A DNA stretch of 64,000 nt, from NCBI GenBank assembly GCA_020740775.1, contig JAHEWK010000009.1, forward strand, positions 496,001 to 560,000, in the 5' to 3' direction. Source of the stretch: Ilyonectria destructans (taxonomy: Eukaryota > Ascomycota > Sordariomycetes > Hypocreales > Nectriaceae). Position numbers and translations under genes: made by a program. Shown here in pieces: positions 55,432 through 64,000 of the stretch (positions are counted from its first letter, which is position 1; every line of letters begins with the position of its first letter). Under the pieces are notes generated by a model. It made no database searches. It saw nothing but the letters and a program-made list of their open reading frames with translations, and was not told where the DNA came from.

Positions 55432-56211
55432 AATGATGGTTATTGAGATTGAGACTTGGTTGTTTTGGTCTCAATTGAGTCCTTGATATCTGCAGAATAC
55501 CCTTTTATACATTACGTCAATGACATGCTCTCTTTCTCCTTGATGATTCTGAAAGAAAATGTTGGTTTCCCTGCAGGACTAAGAATACGTTACAGGTTAC
55601 AAAAGCCGCGACCATGAGCTACAGTAGTGGCCGACAGCCCGCGAGGAGAAAGACAAGACCAAGTCCCACAGGATAAACTGTTAATTGGTTAATTGAGCGC
55701 AGCGAGCAAATCTCGGATAAAGGGTATTGTCAGCGCCAGCTTTGTCGAGTAGCCTAACGCGAATTGGGATAGTGGGCACATTTCGAACAGAAGCCCATTG
55801 CACATCCGATTCGAGGCTAATGGGGATCTCCGAAAGCCACTGCCCACGTACCACCATCAAGAAAGTGAGTCGGCCATTTTGAAAGCCGGGTATAGATGTC
55901 AACCATTATCAGACACCTAGCCGACAGTGTTGCGAGCCTTTTGGAATCTGATATCCTGCTGATAATGTTGTCAGGTGTCGGCACTAGGAGAAAGGGTCAA
56001 ATCGTCCATTTCTTATAGGTGAAAAGGATATTGTGATGGAATTTTGCTGGCTCCCGTTCGCGGCAATTGGTACATAGATGTAACTTAACCACCAGCTTGT
56101 CGGATACGGAAGTATGCTCCTTGTCGACTCACCACTTCGCCTTCCTTGTTGTCATCACTGACGCTAAGCCGTCAACTGAAAAGCGGGCGCCACACCAACA
56201 TGTCTACCTTG
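55432..56211. other. Intergenic, no firm gene
   Basis: A minus frame at 55681..55902 (FQNGRLTFLMVVRGQWLSEI) may be a coding remnant, but neither a start context nor neighbours support it. Confidence 0.35.
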
Positions 56212-56345
56212 CGGAATGTCGCATGAAGGTCATTTCTTTCTTGTTGCCCCACATGTTCGCGGAATGTCGCACGAAGGTCATTTCTTTCTTGCGCACCACA
56301 CCAGGTTGCCCCACATGTTCGGGGACTGTCGCACGAAAGTCATTC
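56212..56345 (+). repeat. Threefold imperfect tandem repeat upstream of the second SDR
   Basis: Units begin at 56212, 56260 and about 56321 with GGAATGTCGCATGAAGGTCA, GGAATGTCGCACGAAGGTCA and GGACTGTCGCACGAAAGTCA. They are separated by sequence ending TTGCCCCACATGTTCG. Spacings are about 48 and 61 bp. They lie 310-440 nt upstream of the ATG at 56653, so they could be promoter elements. Confidence 0.65.
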
Positions 56346-56652
56346 ATTCCCTTACATGTGAACGTTTCCAAGACCTGCCGGCCGCTCCATGGTGGGTTAA
56401 AAGAACCATTGCATCGTGTTATACGTCTCACACCTTCCAAGTCCTTTCTTCGTTGAATTCTGTCAAATTTATTACAAAATTGAATCAACAGTTCATCTCG
56501 TGTGTCTCGAGAGGCAGAATTGCTTGACGCAGCACAGAAAAGCTCCAAATTCAGCCATAAACTCGTCGCGAACAAAGTCGGCAAAAGTCTCGTCTCGCAC
56601 TATTCAATCCTCCAAAACCACGAAATTTATATCACCTTCTAAGGGATTTGCC

Positions 56653-57672
56653 ATGTCTCTAGGGAATAGTCATTTCCATGAGTCATTGGCTCTCCTTGGA
56701 GATGCTCGACCTACAGCATTGAAAATCGTCCGAGATGCAGGCCTCGTCGGGAGACTTACTGATAAAGTGTTTCTCTTAACTGGCTGCTCTTCGGGGATTG
56801 GAATTGAAATGGTCAGGTCACTCTCTGCCACCGGGGCCACACTCTATCTCACAGTACGCAACATACCAGCTGCCCAGAAAGCCCTCGGCAACTTATTAGA
56901 ACCTGGTCGAATCGAACTTATCGAAATGGATCTGAGCTCCCTAAGCAGTGTTCGAACTGGTGCTAGAGCATTCTTGAGCAAGAGCAACAAGCTGAATGTC
57001 TTGATCTGCAATGCAGGTGTGATGGCAATCAGCGCACTCGAAACCACGGTGGACGGGTTCGAGACGCAGTTTGGAACAAACCACCTCGGTCACTTCTTCC
57101 TTTTCCAGCTTCTAAAGTCCACGCTCCTTGCTTCCTCCTCCGCATCTTTTCAATCTCGCGTTGTGATGGTCTCTAGCTCTGCTCATCGGGGTGGAGATAT
57201 GAGAATTGGCGACTACAATTATCGCAAGTCACCACTGGAATACAACGAATGGGCAGCGTACTCTCAAAGCAAGATTGCAAATATTTACATGGCAAATGAG
57301 ATTGAACGTCGTTATGGGTTGCGGGGTCTGCACGCAGTGTCCTTGATGCCAGGAGTTATCATGACGGGGTTGCAAAAACACATGGATTCTGATTCTCAAG
57401 CCAAATACAAGGCAGATGAAGAAATTATACAATTTGCCAAGAGTCCGGAGCAGGGTGCCGCAACGGCAGTATGGGCAGCAATCGCGAACGAGCTGGAGAA
57501 CAAGGGTGGCGTGTATCTCGAGGATTGCAGGATTGTTGGACTGCATCCGATCGAGGGAGATTCTGGCCAAAGCCCCAAGTATGTCGGATATGCAAGGCAC
57601 GCTTTCGACAAAGAAAAGGAAGGGAGGCTTTGGGTTGATTCTCTGCAAATGGTGGGTTTGAAGGAGGTCTAA
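56653..57672 (+). CDS. Short-chain dehydrogenase, retinol-dehydrogenase/WW-oxidoreductase-like, 339 residues
   Basis: Intronless. The open frame begins further upstream (56416), but the ATG at 56653 (MSLGNSHFHES) is preferred, as the upstream part is low-complexity and the family starts near here. NAD(P)-binding TGCSSGIGIEM near residues 44-54; LICNAGVMA (NAG); Ser in MVSSSAHRGG; and catalytic Tyr/Lys in YSQSKIANIYMANE. All active-site residues of classical SDRs are present. It probably oxidises or reduces a hydrophobic alcohol or ketone. It is not adjacent to other enzymes of a clear pathway. Confidence 0.9.
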   Translation: MSLGNSHFHESLALLGDARPTALKIVRDAGLVGRLTDKVFLLTGCSSGIGIEMVRSLSATGATLYLTVRNIPAAQKALGNLLEPGRIELIEMDLSSLSSVRTGARAFLSKSNKLNVLICNAGVMAISALETTVDGFETQFGTNHLGHFFLFQLLKSTLLASSSASFQSRVVMVSSSAHRGGDMRIGDYNYRKSPLEYNEWAAYSQSKIANIYMANEIERRYGLRGLHAVSLMPGVIMTGLQKHMDSDSQAKYKADEEIIQFAKSPEQGAATAVWAAIANELENKGGVYLEDCRIVGLHPIEGDSGQSPKYVGYARHAFDKEKEGRLWVDSLQMVGLKEV

Positions 57673-58161
57673 TGCATTAAATTGTAATTTTGTCTTGATT
57701 AATTTTAAACGGTACTTGCTACCTCGGTGCAATCAAATGTGGCGAATAGCTGGCGCAGGCCAATGTCACCAATCGAGACACGAAGGAACAGGATCTTGTG
57801 CACATGAGAGACGTCTGGACAATGTTATGGAGCCGACGAATCGCACGCTGCGTGAAGCGATAGTGAAGAGCAAGTCCACTCACAGTGTTCTGAAACCATT
57901 GGCGTCTTTGCTATCTCAGTGGTCGTTGTCGATGGCGTTCTCGCTCCGCACAATAACGCCCGAGGTCGTGTCATCCCACTGACGCCACTCAGCACTGTCA
58001 TGAACTTTATCTCCGCACTGCTCGTTGCTGTGGCTTTGTGTTACGGGCTTTGTATAGGTCGCCATTTCCCACTGCGGGGGGCAGAGCCACGAGCTTTTAT
58101 TCCTGCTGTCTCCTCCCTCTTGAGCCGCGGTTTCCTACTCTACCCCTTGGAACCCTGCAAA
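57673..58161. other. Intergenic, promoter of the membrane-protein gene
   Basis: No separate gene. The frame continuous with the following gene starts upstream at 57919, but the likely start is at 58162. Confidence 0.4.
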
Positions 58162-59063
58162 ATGGGCGTCCAAGATAACCCTCGAGGGCACGAGGCCGTC
58201 AGAATCTCAGCCGCAATAACAGTTGTCGGCAACTTGGTGGTCATCTCACGCCTCTATACTCGGTTATGGATCACCCAGAAACCTGGCGTTGATGATCTTT
58301 GCGTCGCAGTGGCCATGCTCTTCTCGACTGCCTTTACCGTACTCGTCAAGGTCCAGGCGGATGCCGGGCTCGGCGTACACGAATCAGAGCTGTCGCCTAA
58401 GCAAGTCGTGTATCCTTTAAAGGTAACGCCCTCCGTCCGGGACTTCTGTGAGAACAGCTAAATGGCGACACGCAACAGTCGTTTTTTGCCAGCATTCTTT
58501 GCTACTATCTTGCCATCAGCTTTACCAAGGCCTCGATCTTATTCCAGTACCTTCGGCTCTTCTATGCAAGCCGCCTGCGCTTTGTATTTTACGCCATTGG
58601 GGGTTTTATTGTTCTCTTCAGCACCGAGACAATTATTCTCACCATCATTTTGTGCCGTCCAATCGAAAAGTTTTGGACTCCTCCGGTCCCTGGCACTTGC
58701 ATTGACAAAAGGCCACTCTGGCTCACGAACTGCGCTATCCATATTACCACAGACTTTGCCCTCATTCTCTTGCCCATGCCCGCGCTGTATCGTATGAATC
58801 TCCCGCGGAGACAGAAGATTGCCCTTATATTCGTCTTTGCCGTTGGCGGCGTTGCTTGTGTTACGAGCATTATCCGCCTCCATAGTGTTGTCAAACTCAC
58901 CACTGGCGGGGACCTCTTATATGACAATGCCAATACTGTTGTGTGGAGTGCCGGTGAGCTCAATATTAGTTTGATTTGCGCCTGTCTACCCGCGCTCCGG
59001 GCCTTTTTTGGTAGGATGACTCCCAGCTTCCTCGAAAGCTCACACATTCACGCAGAGGCATGA
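58162..59063 (+). CDS. Pth11-like rhodopsin-fold integral membrane protein, 281 residues
   Basis: Two exons: 58162..58422 and 58479..59063; the junction gives YPLK|SFFASILCYYLA in frame. The start MGVQDNPRGHEAV was chosen because helix 1 (ITVVGNLVVISRLYTRLW) follows at the usual distance; an in-frame ATG at 58000 would add a hydrophobic leader. Family blocks: KPGVDDLCVAVAM, ISFTKASILFQYLRLF, CRPIEKFW, and HITTDFALILLPMPAL. It is shorter than the paralogue at 50 kb and lacks the long cytosolic tail. Possible receptor role; ligand unknown. Confidence 0.85.
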
Positions 59064-60365
59064 GAGCCGATAGCGACATACCTAAGGTGGAGAAAGGAGA
59101 CTTCATAATGCCGGTACGATCTGCCGGTGGAGGAAACCGATTCGAGAGTAGGTATATGATACCCGAGAATCTAGGAAGGTGCGACGACATACGATTGCTG
59201 ATGGAGACAAGATGCCGTGCTAAATTGTTGAAGCAATATGAATTTAGCAACATTGACAAAATCAGCATTAAGTAGATCACTAATATACGATAGAGCGTGC
59301 ACTGCCAAAGCAGCATAGCTCGTCCTCAGAAGTGCTATATAGTCATGTAACAATATGAAATAATGGTCCAGGGGACTCTGCAGAACCATTTTCTGTATAC
59401 ACATATAAATGTATACCTTTATGTATCGTTTATCACTGTAGACTAACAATACCGTAACTCTAGAGGTCTAGAAGCTCCAACATCTCGAAAATTGCCGGAT
59501 CAAAGCTGGAAAGGTCCACCAGTGACTGGATATACACCGCGCGGACCCTGAGGCAGATAGAGCACGAAGGCTTGCCCCTCGAGGTTGTCACACTTGGTAC
59601 GCCCCGACAGAGCTGACGTGCTCAAACCGCACGCCTGCATTGGTAGAAAGGCTGCACCGCGGGCTGCCGGGCGCGTGGTCATCGCGTTAGAACCCAGTGG
59701 CCGAGAAAGATCCGAGTCCGTCTCAGAGTGGTCTGGAGCAGCTGAATTAGTCATGGCGGCGGTCCGGGGTTTTCTGGGGAACTGAGTTGGCTCGGTAAAA
59801 GGTGTCGCGGAGTGTCGCCTTTAAGGTGTTGGATTGAGACCTCGTGTGCCAGCATGATGAGCCAGATCTGCATAATCCTGGGGTCAAATGCCGCTAGTAT
59901 TGACTAACTAGTCATTTCACTTGCCGCGGAGGAGTGCGGGGCGAGCTCCAGGTTCTTGGGGATCATTACCTCACTGGCTGGTCAGGCGTGGTCATGGCGG
60001 AACGGAATCGCAGCTAATACTCATTTGATCAAGGTGTCACCCGGTGAAGCGAATTGTGCCCGAGTAATTTGTGGCGCCATTCAGAATAACCTTGACCGGT
60101 TAAATGCCAGAAAGTGTAGAATTTCGGAGTGCCCGTAGGCCATGCTTGCTCACATCTTAGTCCCCGGAACTAATCTCGAGTATGCTCAGATGGCTTCGCC
60201 CGGCGAGATAAATTATAACCCATTATCTTCCCCAGATTCTTCTTATGAATCGGTATCGCATCCCTTCTTCACAAGTCTACGAAGACATCATACACAATCA
60301 CACACTGAGACTACCCGTTAACACCACCCAGACTGCGGAAAACCTGGGAAGCACCAGCCAACATC
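59064..60365. other. Intergenic; one doubtful minus frame
   Basis: The minus frame 59754..59500 (MTNSAAPDHSETDSDLSRPL) looks partly coding, and a shifted frame continues with SSFDPAIFEMLELLDL before a stop. It could be the end of a small broken gene; no family is recognised. The right part holds the promoter of the transporter gene. Confidence 0.3.
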
Positions 60366-62024
60366 ATGGACAAGATTGATGCTACCGAGCAGCTGGAGGC
60401 AAGCGTCTCGCATAACAATGATCCAAAAGGGGTCTTAGTGGGAAGGGAAAATGAAGAGGAGCACGACCTGACTCTTAAAGCTGCCTTTAAAAAACACAAG
60501 GCTGTGTTTTGGTGGTGCTTTTACTGGGCTATGGCCGCTGTTGGCTGGTAATCCGCACAAACCCACCAACGAAAACCTCTTGTCGCTAACTGGCAGCCTC
60601 TAGGGGTTTCGATGCCCAAATTAACGGTGCAATGATTTCGGTCGAGTCTTTCCGTCGGGATTTCGGGTATGCACTTTCTCTCAACCCGTTCCGATGCTGT
60701 CTTTAACTAATACTAACCTGTGAACAGCTATATGTTAGATGGCGAAGCCATTCTGCCTGCCGATTGGCAGACGGCCTTCAATGTAATTGGTACCGTAGGC
60801 CAATTCTTTGGTGGTTTCTTCTGCAGTTGGGTTGCCGACCGGGTCGGACGCAAGAATTCCCTTCTTGTTGGCATTGTTGTCTGTAGTGCCGGCTGCGTTG
60901 GAGAAATCCTGTCGAACACTCGAGCGCAGTTCCTTGGATCCAAGCTGGTGTTCGGTTTTGGCTTGGGTTTCTACCTCACACTTGCTCCTCTCGCGTGCAG
61001 TGAGCTCGCCCCTCTCGCCCTTCGAGGCTCCGCCACCGCCGGTGTCAACTTGGGCATCGCTATTGGTCAGCTTCTCTCCAATTCTGTGGTTAAGGGTTTC
61101 GGCCAGAGATCGGATCGGTGGGCCTATCGCGGGCCATTTGCAATTCAGCTCTTTTTTGGCGTATTCCTTCTAGCGTTTCTCCCCTTCTCACCTGAGACGC
61201 CATGGTACCTCGCTCGCAAGAACAAAAATGAGCAGGCTATTAAAGCTCTGAAGCAACTATACGGTCCCGAATACGACGCAGAATCCCGACTAGTTGCAAT
61301 GAAAGCAACCATCCACGAGGAAGCTGCAAACAAAAGCGCAGAGCAGGGCTTCATTGATTGCTTCAAGGGAACCAATCTTATCCGTACCGGCATCTCCACT
61401 GGTGTTTTTCTCTGTCAACACCTTGTGGGAATTATCTTCGTCTTGGGCTACTCAACCTACTTCTTTCAGCTTGCTGGCCTTGATGTTTCTAATTCCTTTG
61501 ACCTTGGGGTCGGGGTCACTGCATGCGGTGTCCTTGGCAATATACTTAGCTGGTTTGTCATCGAGTCTTATGGTCGTCGCAAGATTTTTCTGTCTGGCAT
61601 GAGCATCCTCACAGTTCTACTCTTTCTTATCGGCATTATGGATGTTGTACCTACGGCTACGGCGAAGTGGGTGCAGGCGAGTGTCACAGTCATTTATGCC
61701 TTTGTCTACTTTCTCACTATTGGTGCTATGGCATTTGCCATCCTTGGAGAGGCTTCTAGCTCGGTCTTGCGCGCGAAAACCATTTCTCTTGCCACTGCGA
61801 CCCAGGCTATTTGCGGCTTGGTTATGAACTTTGCTATCCCCTACATGGTTAACCCTGACGAGGGGAACTTGAAGGGGAAAGTAGGCTTTATATTTGGTGC
61901 GCTGGCTCTTATAGGGACTGTTGGCAGCTATGTCTACGTTCCGGAGCTGAAGGGCAAAACCTTTGACGAAATTGATAGGTTATTTGCTGCAAAGGTCCCT
62001 CCTAGAAAGATGGGTGGTATGTAA
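60366..62024 (+). CDS. MFS sugar transporter (fungal hexose/maltose-permease type), 513 residues
   Basis: Three exons: 60366..60547, 60604..60666 and 60728..62024, in frame (GW|GFDAQINGA and DFG|YMLDGE). Twelve membrane segments are readable. Signatures: GFDAQINGAMI after helix 1, ADRVGRKNSLLVG in the first inner loop, PETPWYLARK after helix 6, ESYGRRKIF in the second half, and PELKGKTFDEID at the C-terminus. These define the sugar-porter family in the plasma membrane, proton-coupled in most fungal members. The exact sugar cannot be told; alpha-glucoside and hexose carriers are both plausible. Confidence 0.92.
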
Positions 62025-63023
62025 GATATAAGCAGAGGAGGTGGGGTCTTAATCTAGAGATAGCAGTATGTATTATTATCTCTTCTAGGTTATTAATAAC
62101 AGTACTCCTGCTTTAACTCTATTTTATTTGCGCTACTGTGTCAGGGATTTAAGGTCTTTGGGGGAAAACAGGTGAAATTGAAGTTTTCCGCATTTTTGCG
62201 AAGGGGCCCACGGTCGGCTGTTTCCTTTGGGATATCCCGCCTTAGCTAGGGCTATTGGCTCGGCCGGATGAGTCAGTCTTGTTGTCGTCAAGGGAGGATT
62301 TTGGGTCATCAGATTGCTCTGTCCGGAGTCATCATTAGCTACTATCAGCAGATTGTTCAATTGATAGTATTTTTGGCCCATTGATACAGAATTCTCTTCT
62401 GAATCATTTGATCAAATGATACCCTTTGGGGTATGCCTATTATCCTGTCTCTTTTGTTAATTTCCATCATCTTCAATCTCAGCTTTTGGGGCTATTGAAG
62501 ACACACCGCCACAACAGCTTTCACCTGCCTTTTGGGTGGGCTGTTGGGTCCTTTAGCCTCTCTGTTGCTCATTTCCCCCACACAGTAGTGGTCCCTCTGG
62601 GATCGCATTAAGCACTCTATTTTGGAAGTTATGGGTTCTCTCCACTAGCTCTATTGTCCAACTAGTGAATTATACGTACTCCCATATCGGCCTGTTAACT
62701 CGCCAGGTAAGTTTCGTAGGGTGTAATGATCTAGTATGATCAGGATGTCAAGGTGAGAAATGTAGGTTACGGTTTGGTAATGTGGCAAAGGTCGTATGAT
62801 GCAACCAAGTGTGTTAATATCTAAGGAGCGTAAGGCTTAGTGTAATATGCAGATAGTGCACCTATATACGAATGGGTTCCTGTAGGGATCGTGGGAGTTG
62901 CTGAATCGTAGGCGCGATCCTGTAAAGTACGATCCCACAGTAATTTGTTAAAGCGAAGTGGGGTACATGATTCCTGGTTGTGAACGCGGGCCTGACCCCA
63001 GAGCCCTTGCGATGGCAGCTAAT
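62025..63023. other. Intergenic, no gene recognised
   Basis: 3' regions of the convergent transporter and ribonuclease genes. A repeated GATCCTGTA / GATCCCACA motif near 62885-62940 is too short to interpret. Confidence 0.4.
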
Positions 63024-63593
63024 TTAAGCCGTACACTTAATAAATCCTTGATCGCCGCCTGGGGACATGCTCTTGTGGCACATGACGCCACATAGATGAC
63101 CGTTTTCCGCAGTGAAGACAACACGACATTCGCCTGGCCCAGGTTGGTCGTCCTTCTTCTTGTTGGCGTCGTAATGGGAGGCTTCATGGCCCTCTGATGC
63201 ACGCTGATAGATGGGAAACTCGAAAATCTTCACGGGGCGCTGCTTGGAATTGCAAGCTGTGTCGTCGAACACAATGCCACCGAAATTACTGAACTCATGC
63301 GGATACCCGCTCTTGGTCTGGTAGGTCTTTGTTCCTTGGTTATACAGACCCTTGACGCGATTGTACTCCTCTCGGGCCTCGGAGACAGAAAAGATAAAAG
63401 TGCCGGTACTGACGTGACAAGTCACTCTCTGAGAAATAAGTCAGTTTCAATGGCTTTGTAGTATAGAGGAGAGGTGAAACCAATAACATACGGCGGGCAT
63501 TCCAAGGTCTTCGGCAGGGACTGAAGGCACAGCAGCTGTAAGGCCTCGGCCTGCGATGAGGAGGGCAAAGCCCAAATACTGAGGGCCAAACAT
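63024..63593 (-). CDS. Secreted RNase T1/ribotoxin-type ribonuclease, 168 residues
   Basis: Two exons: 63593..63492 and 63428..63024; the 63-nt intron (GTATGT...CTCAG) joins GMPA|RVTCHVS in frame. A signal peptide is present (MFGPQYLGFALLIAG). Four catalytic residues of the fungal N1/T1 RNase fold are in place: His78 in GYPHEF, Glu104 in FEFP, Arg136 in ECRVVF and His152 in MCHKS. The Lys-rich 110-130 loop and the PGPGECRVVF block are closer to ribotoxins (secreted RNases that cut the ribosomal sarcin-ricin loop) than to plain T1 enzymes. Cys pairs (38, 93, 135, 147, 151, 166) suit disulfides. Frame and catalytic residues are intact. Whether it targets ribosomes or RNA in general cannot be read from sequence. 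Confidence 0.85.
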
Positions 63594-64000
63594 ATCGATT
63601 AGAGTATTTTATGGTTGTGTTGGCAATGATGAGGAATGGGAGATGCTGCTAGAGACGACTCTAAGCGAGGAGGAAGTCGAAGCTTTATAGACGTAACCCA
63701 ATTGATCAATTCCACGTGTAAACATACTGGTATTAGCTCTTGAGCATCATCTCGACTTCCTAAAAACGGAAGGCTCCTTTCAAGGGTAATACGAAGTAGA
63801 TGCCGTATTGAATCCTCCTTCGTATATTAGCACCAAACTCTGATACAATGTTGGAGATCAGGGGTTATAGCACTAGCAGGTCAATTAACGGTCGAGGGTC
63901 GAATTTACGTCGAAGTACCGTGATTTGTAGCGTCTGGGTTACTCTCTCAATAATGATAGAGCCTCAGACTAAACTTCAATCTAGTCTGTAATACTCTAAC
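63594..64000. other. Promoter side of the ribonuclease gene, nothing else seen
   Basis: No coding tract to the window edge. Confidence 0.4.

Noticed and set aside
56416..56652. Longer N-terminus for the second SDR
   Set aside because: The extension is low-complexity Ser/Lys-rich and not seen in the family; the ATG at 56653 fits better.

Overview
The window is nuclear DNA of a filamentous ascomycete (Pezizomycotina). The support is direct: genes are cut by 49-109 nt GT...AG introns, often with CTRAY-type branch sites; families are typically fungal (two Zn2Cys6 regulators, Pth11-like rhodopsin-fold proteins, a PL3 pectate lyase, a tyrosinase, a P450, a sugar transporter); and there are AT-rich tracts with C-to-T decay of the kind repeat-induced point mutation (RIP) leaves. 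I cannot name a genus. The density of relics, lone tailoring enzymes and secreted proteins suggests an accessory region. No rRNA, tRNA or CRISPR array was found.

Region 1 (1-15.6 kb) is the most unusual. It holds a gene cut by the left edge (minus), a 1391-residue protein of unknown family with one intron (plus), a 311-residue fucose-lectin-like protein (minus), a 1203-residue intronless protein of unknown family (plus), a 387-residue protein with the C-x-E ... P-C-x2-C zinc signature of the nucleic-acid deaminase fold (minus), and, divergent from it, a 122-residue acidic protein with a duplicated core promoter. Neither giant protein has a signal peptide or membrane segment. Two very large proteins beside a sugar-binding protein, a deaminase and a small divergent partner is my candidate for an undescribed system; its function is inference.

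Region 2 (15.6-34 kb) is gene-poor, partly AT-rich and relic-rich. It has a decayed coding tract (17.9-18.3 kb), an unrecognised two-exon gene (19.4-20.2 kb), a secreted tyrosinase (seven exons), a secreted PL3 pectate lyase, a secreted CE2-like SGNH esterase, a frameshifted PhyH-type dioxygenase pseudogene, a secreted epoxide-hydrolase-like enzyme and a fragment of a drug-efflux transporter.

Region 3 (34-49 kb) resembles a scattered or eroding metabolic cluster without a backbone enzyme: two paralogous Zn2Cys6 regulators with matching exon layout around a GFA-family gene, a RIP-damaged ankyrin relic and AT island (39.3-40.5 kb), an atypical short-chain dehydrogenase, a P450 and an NmrA/isoflavone-reductase-like enzyme. 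A two-part motif (CTAAACCATTTC, then GCCCATGCGATG-like) occurs six times in the intergenic DNA here, so it may be a shared regulatory site or a small mobile repeat.

Region 4 (49-64 kb) has two intact Pth11-like membrane proteins and the broken start of a third, a 110-residue secreted protein, a retinol-dehydrogenase-like SDR, an MFS sugar transporter and, at the right end, a secreted RNase T1/ribotoxin-type ribonuclease with all four expected catalytic residues. All exon coordinates were worked out by eye from splice signals and frame continuity.
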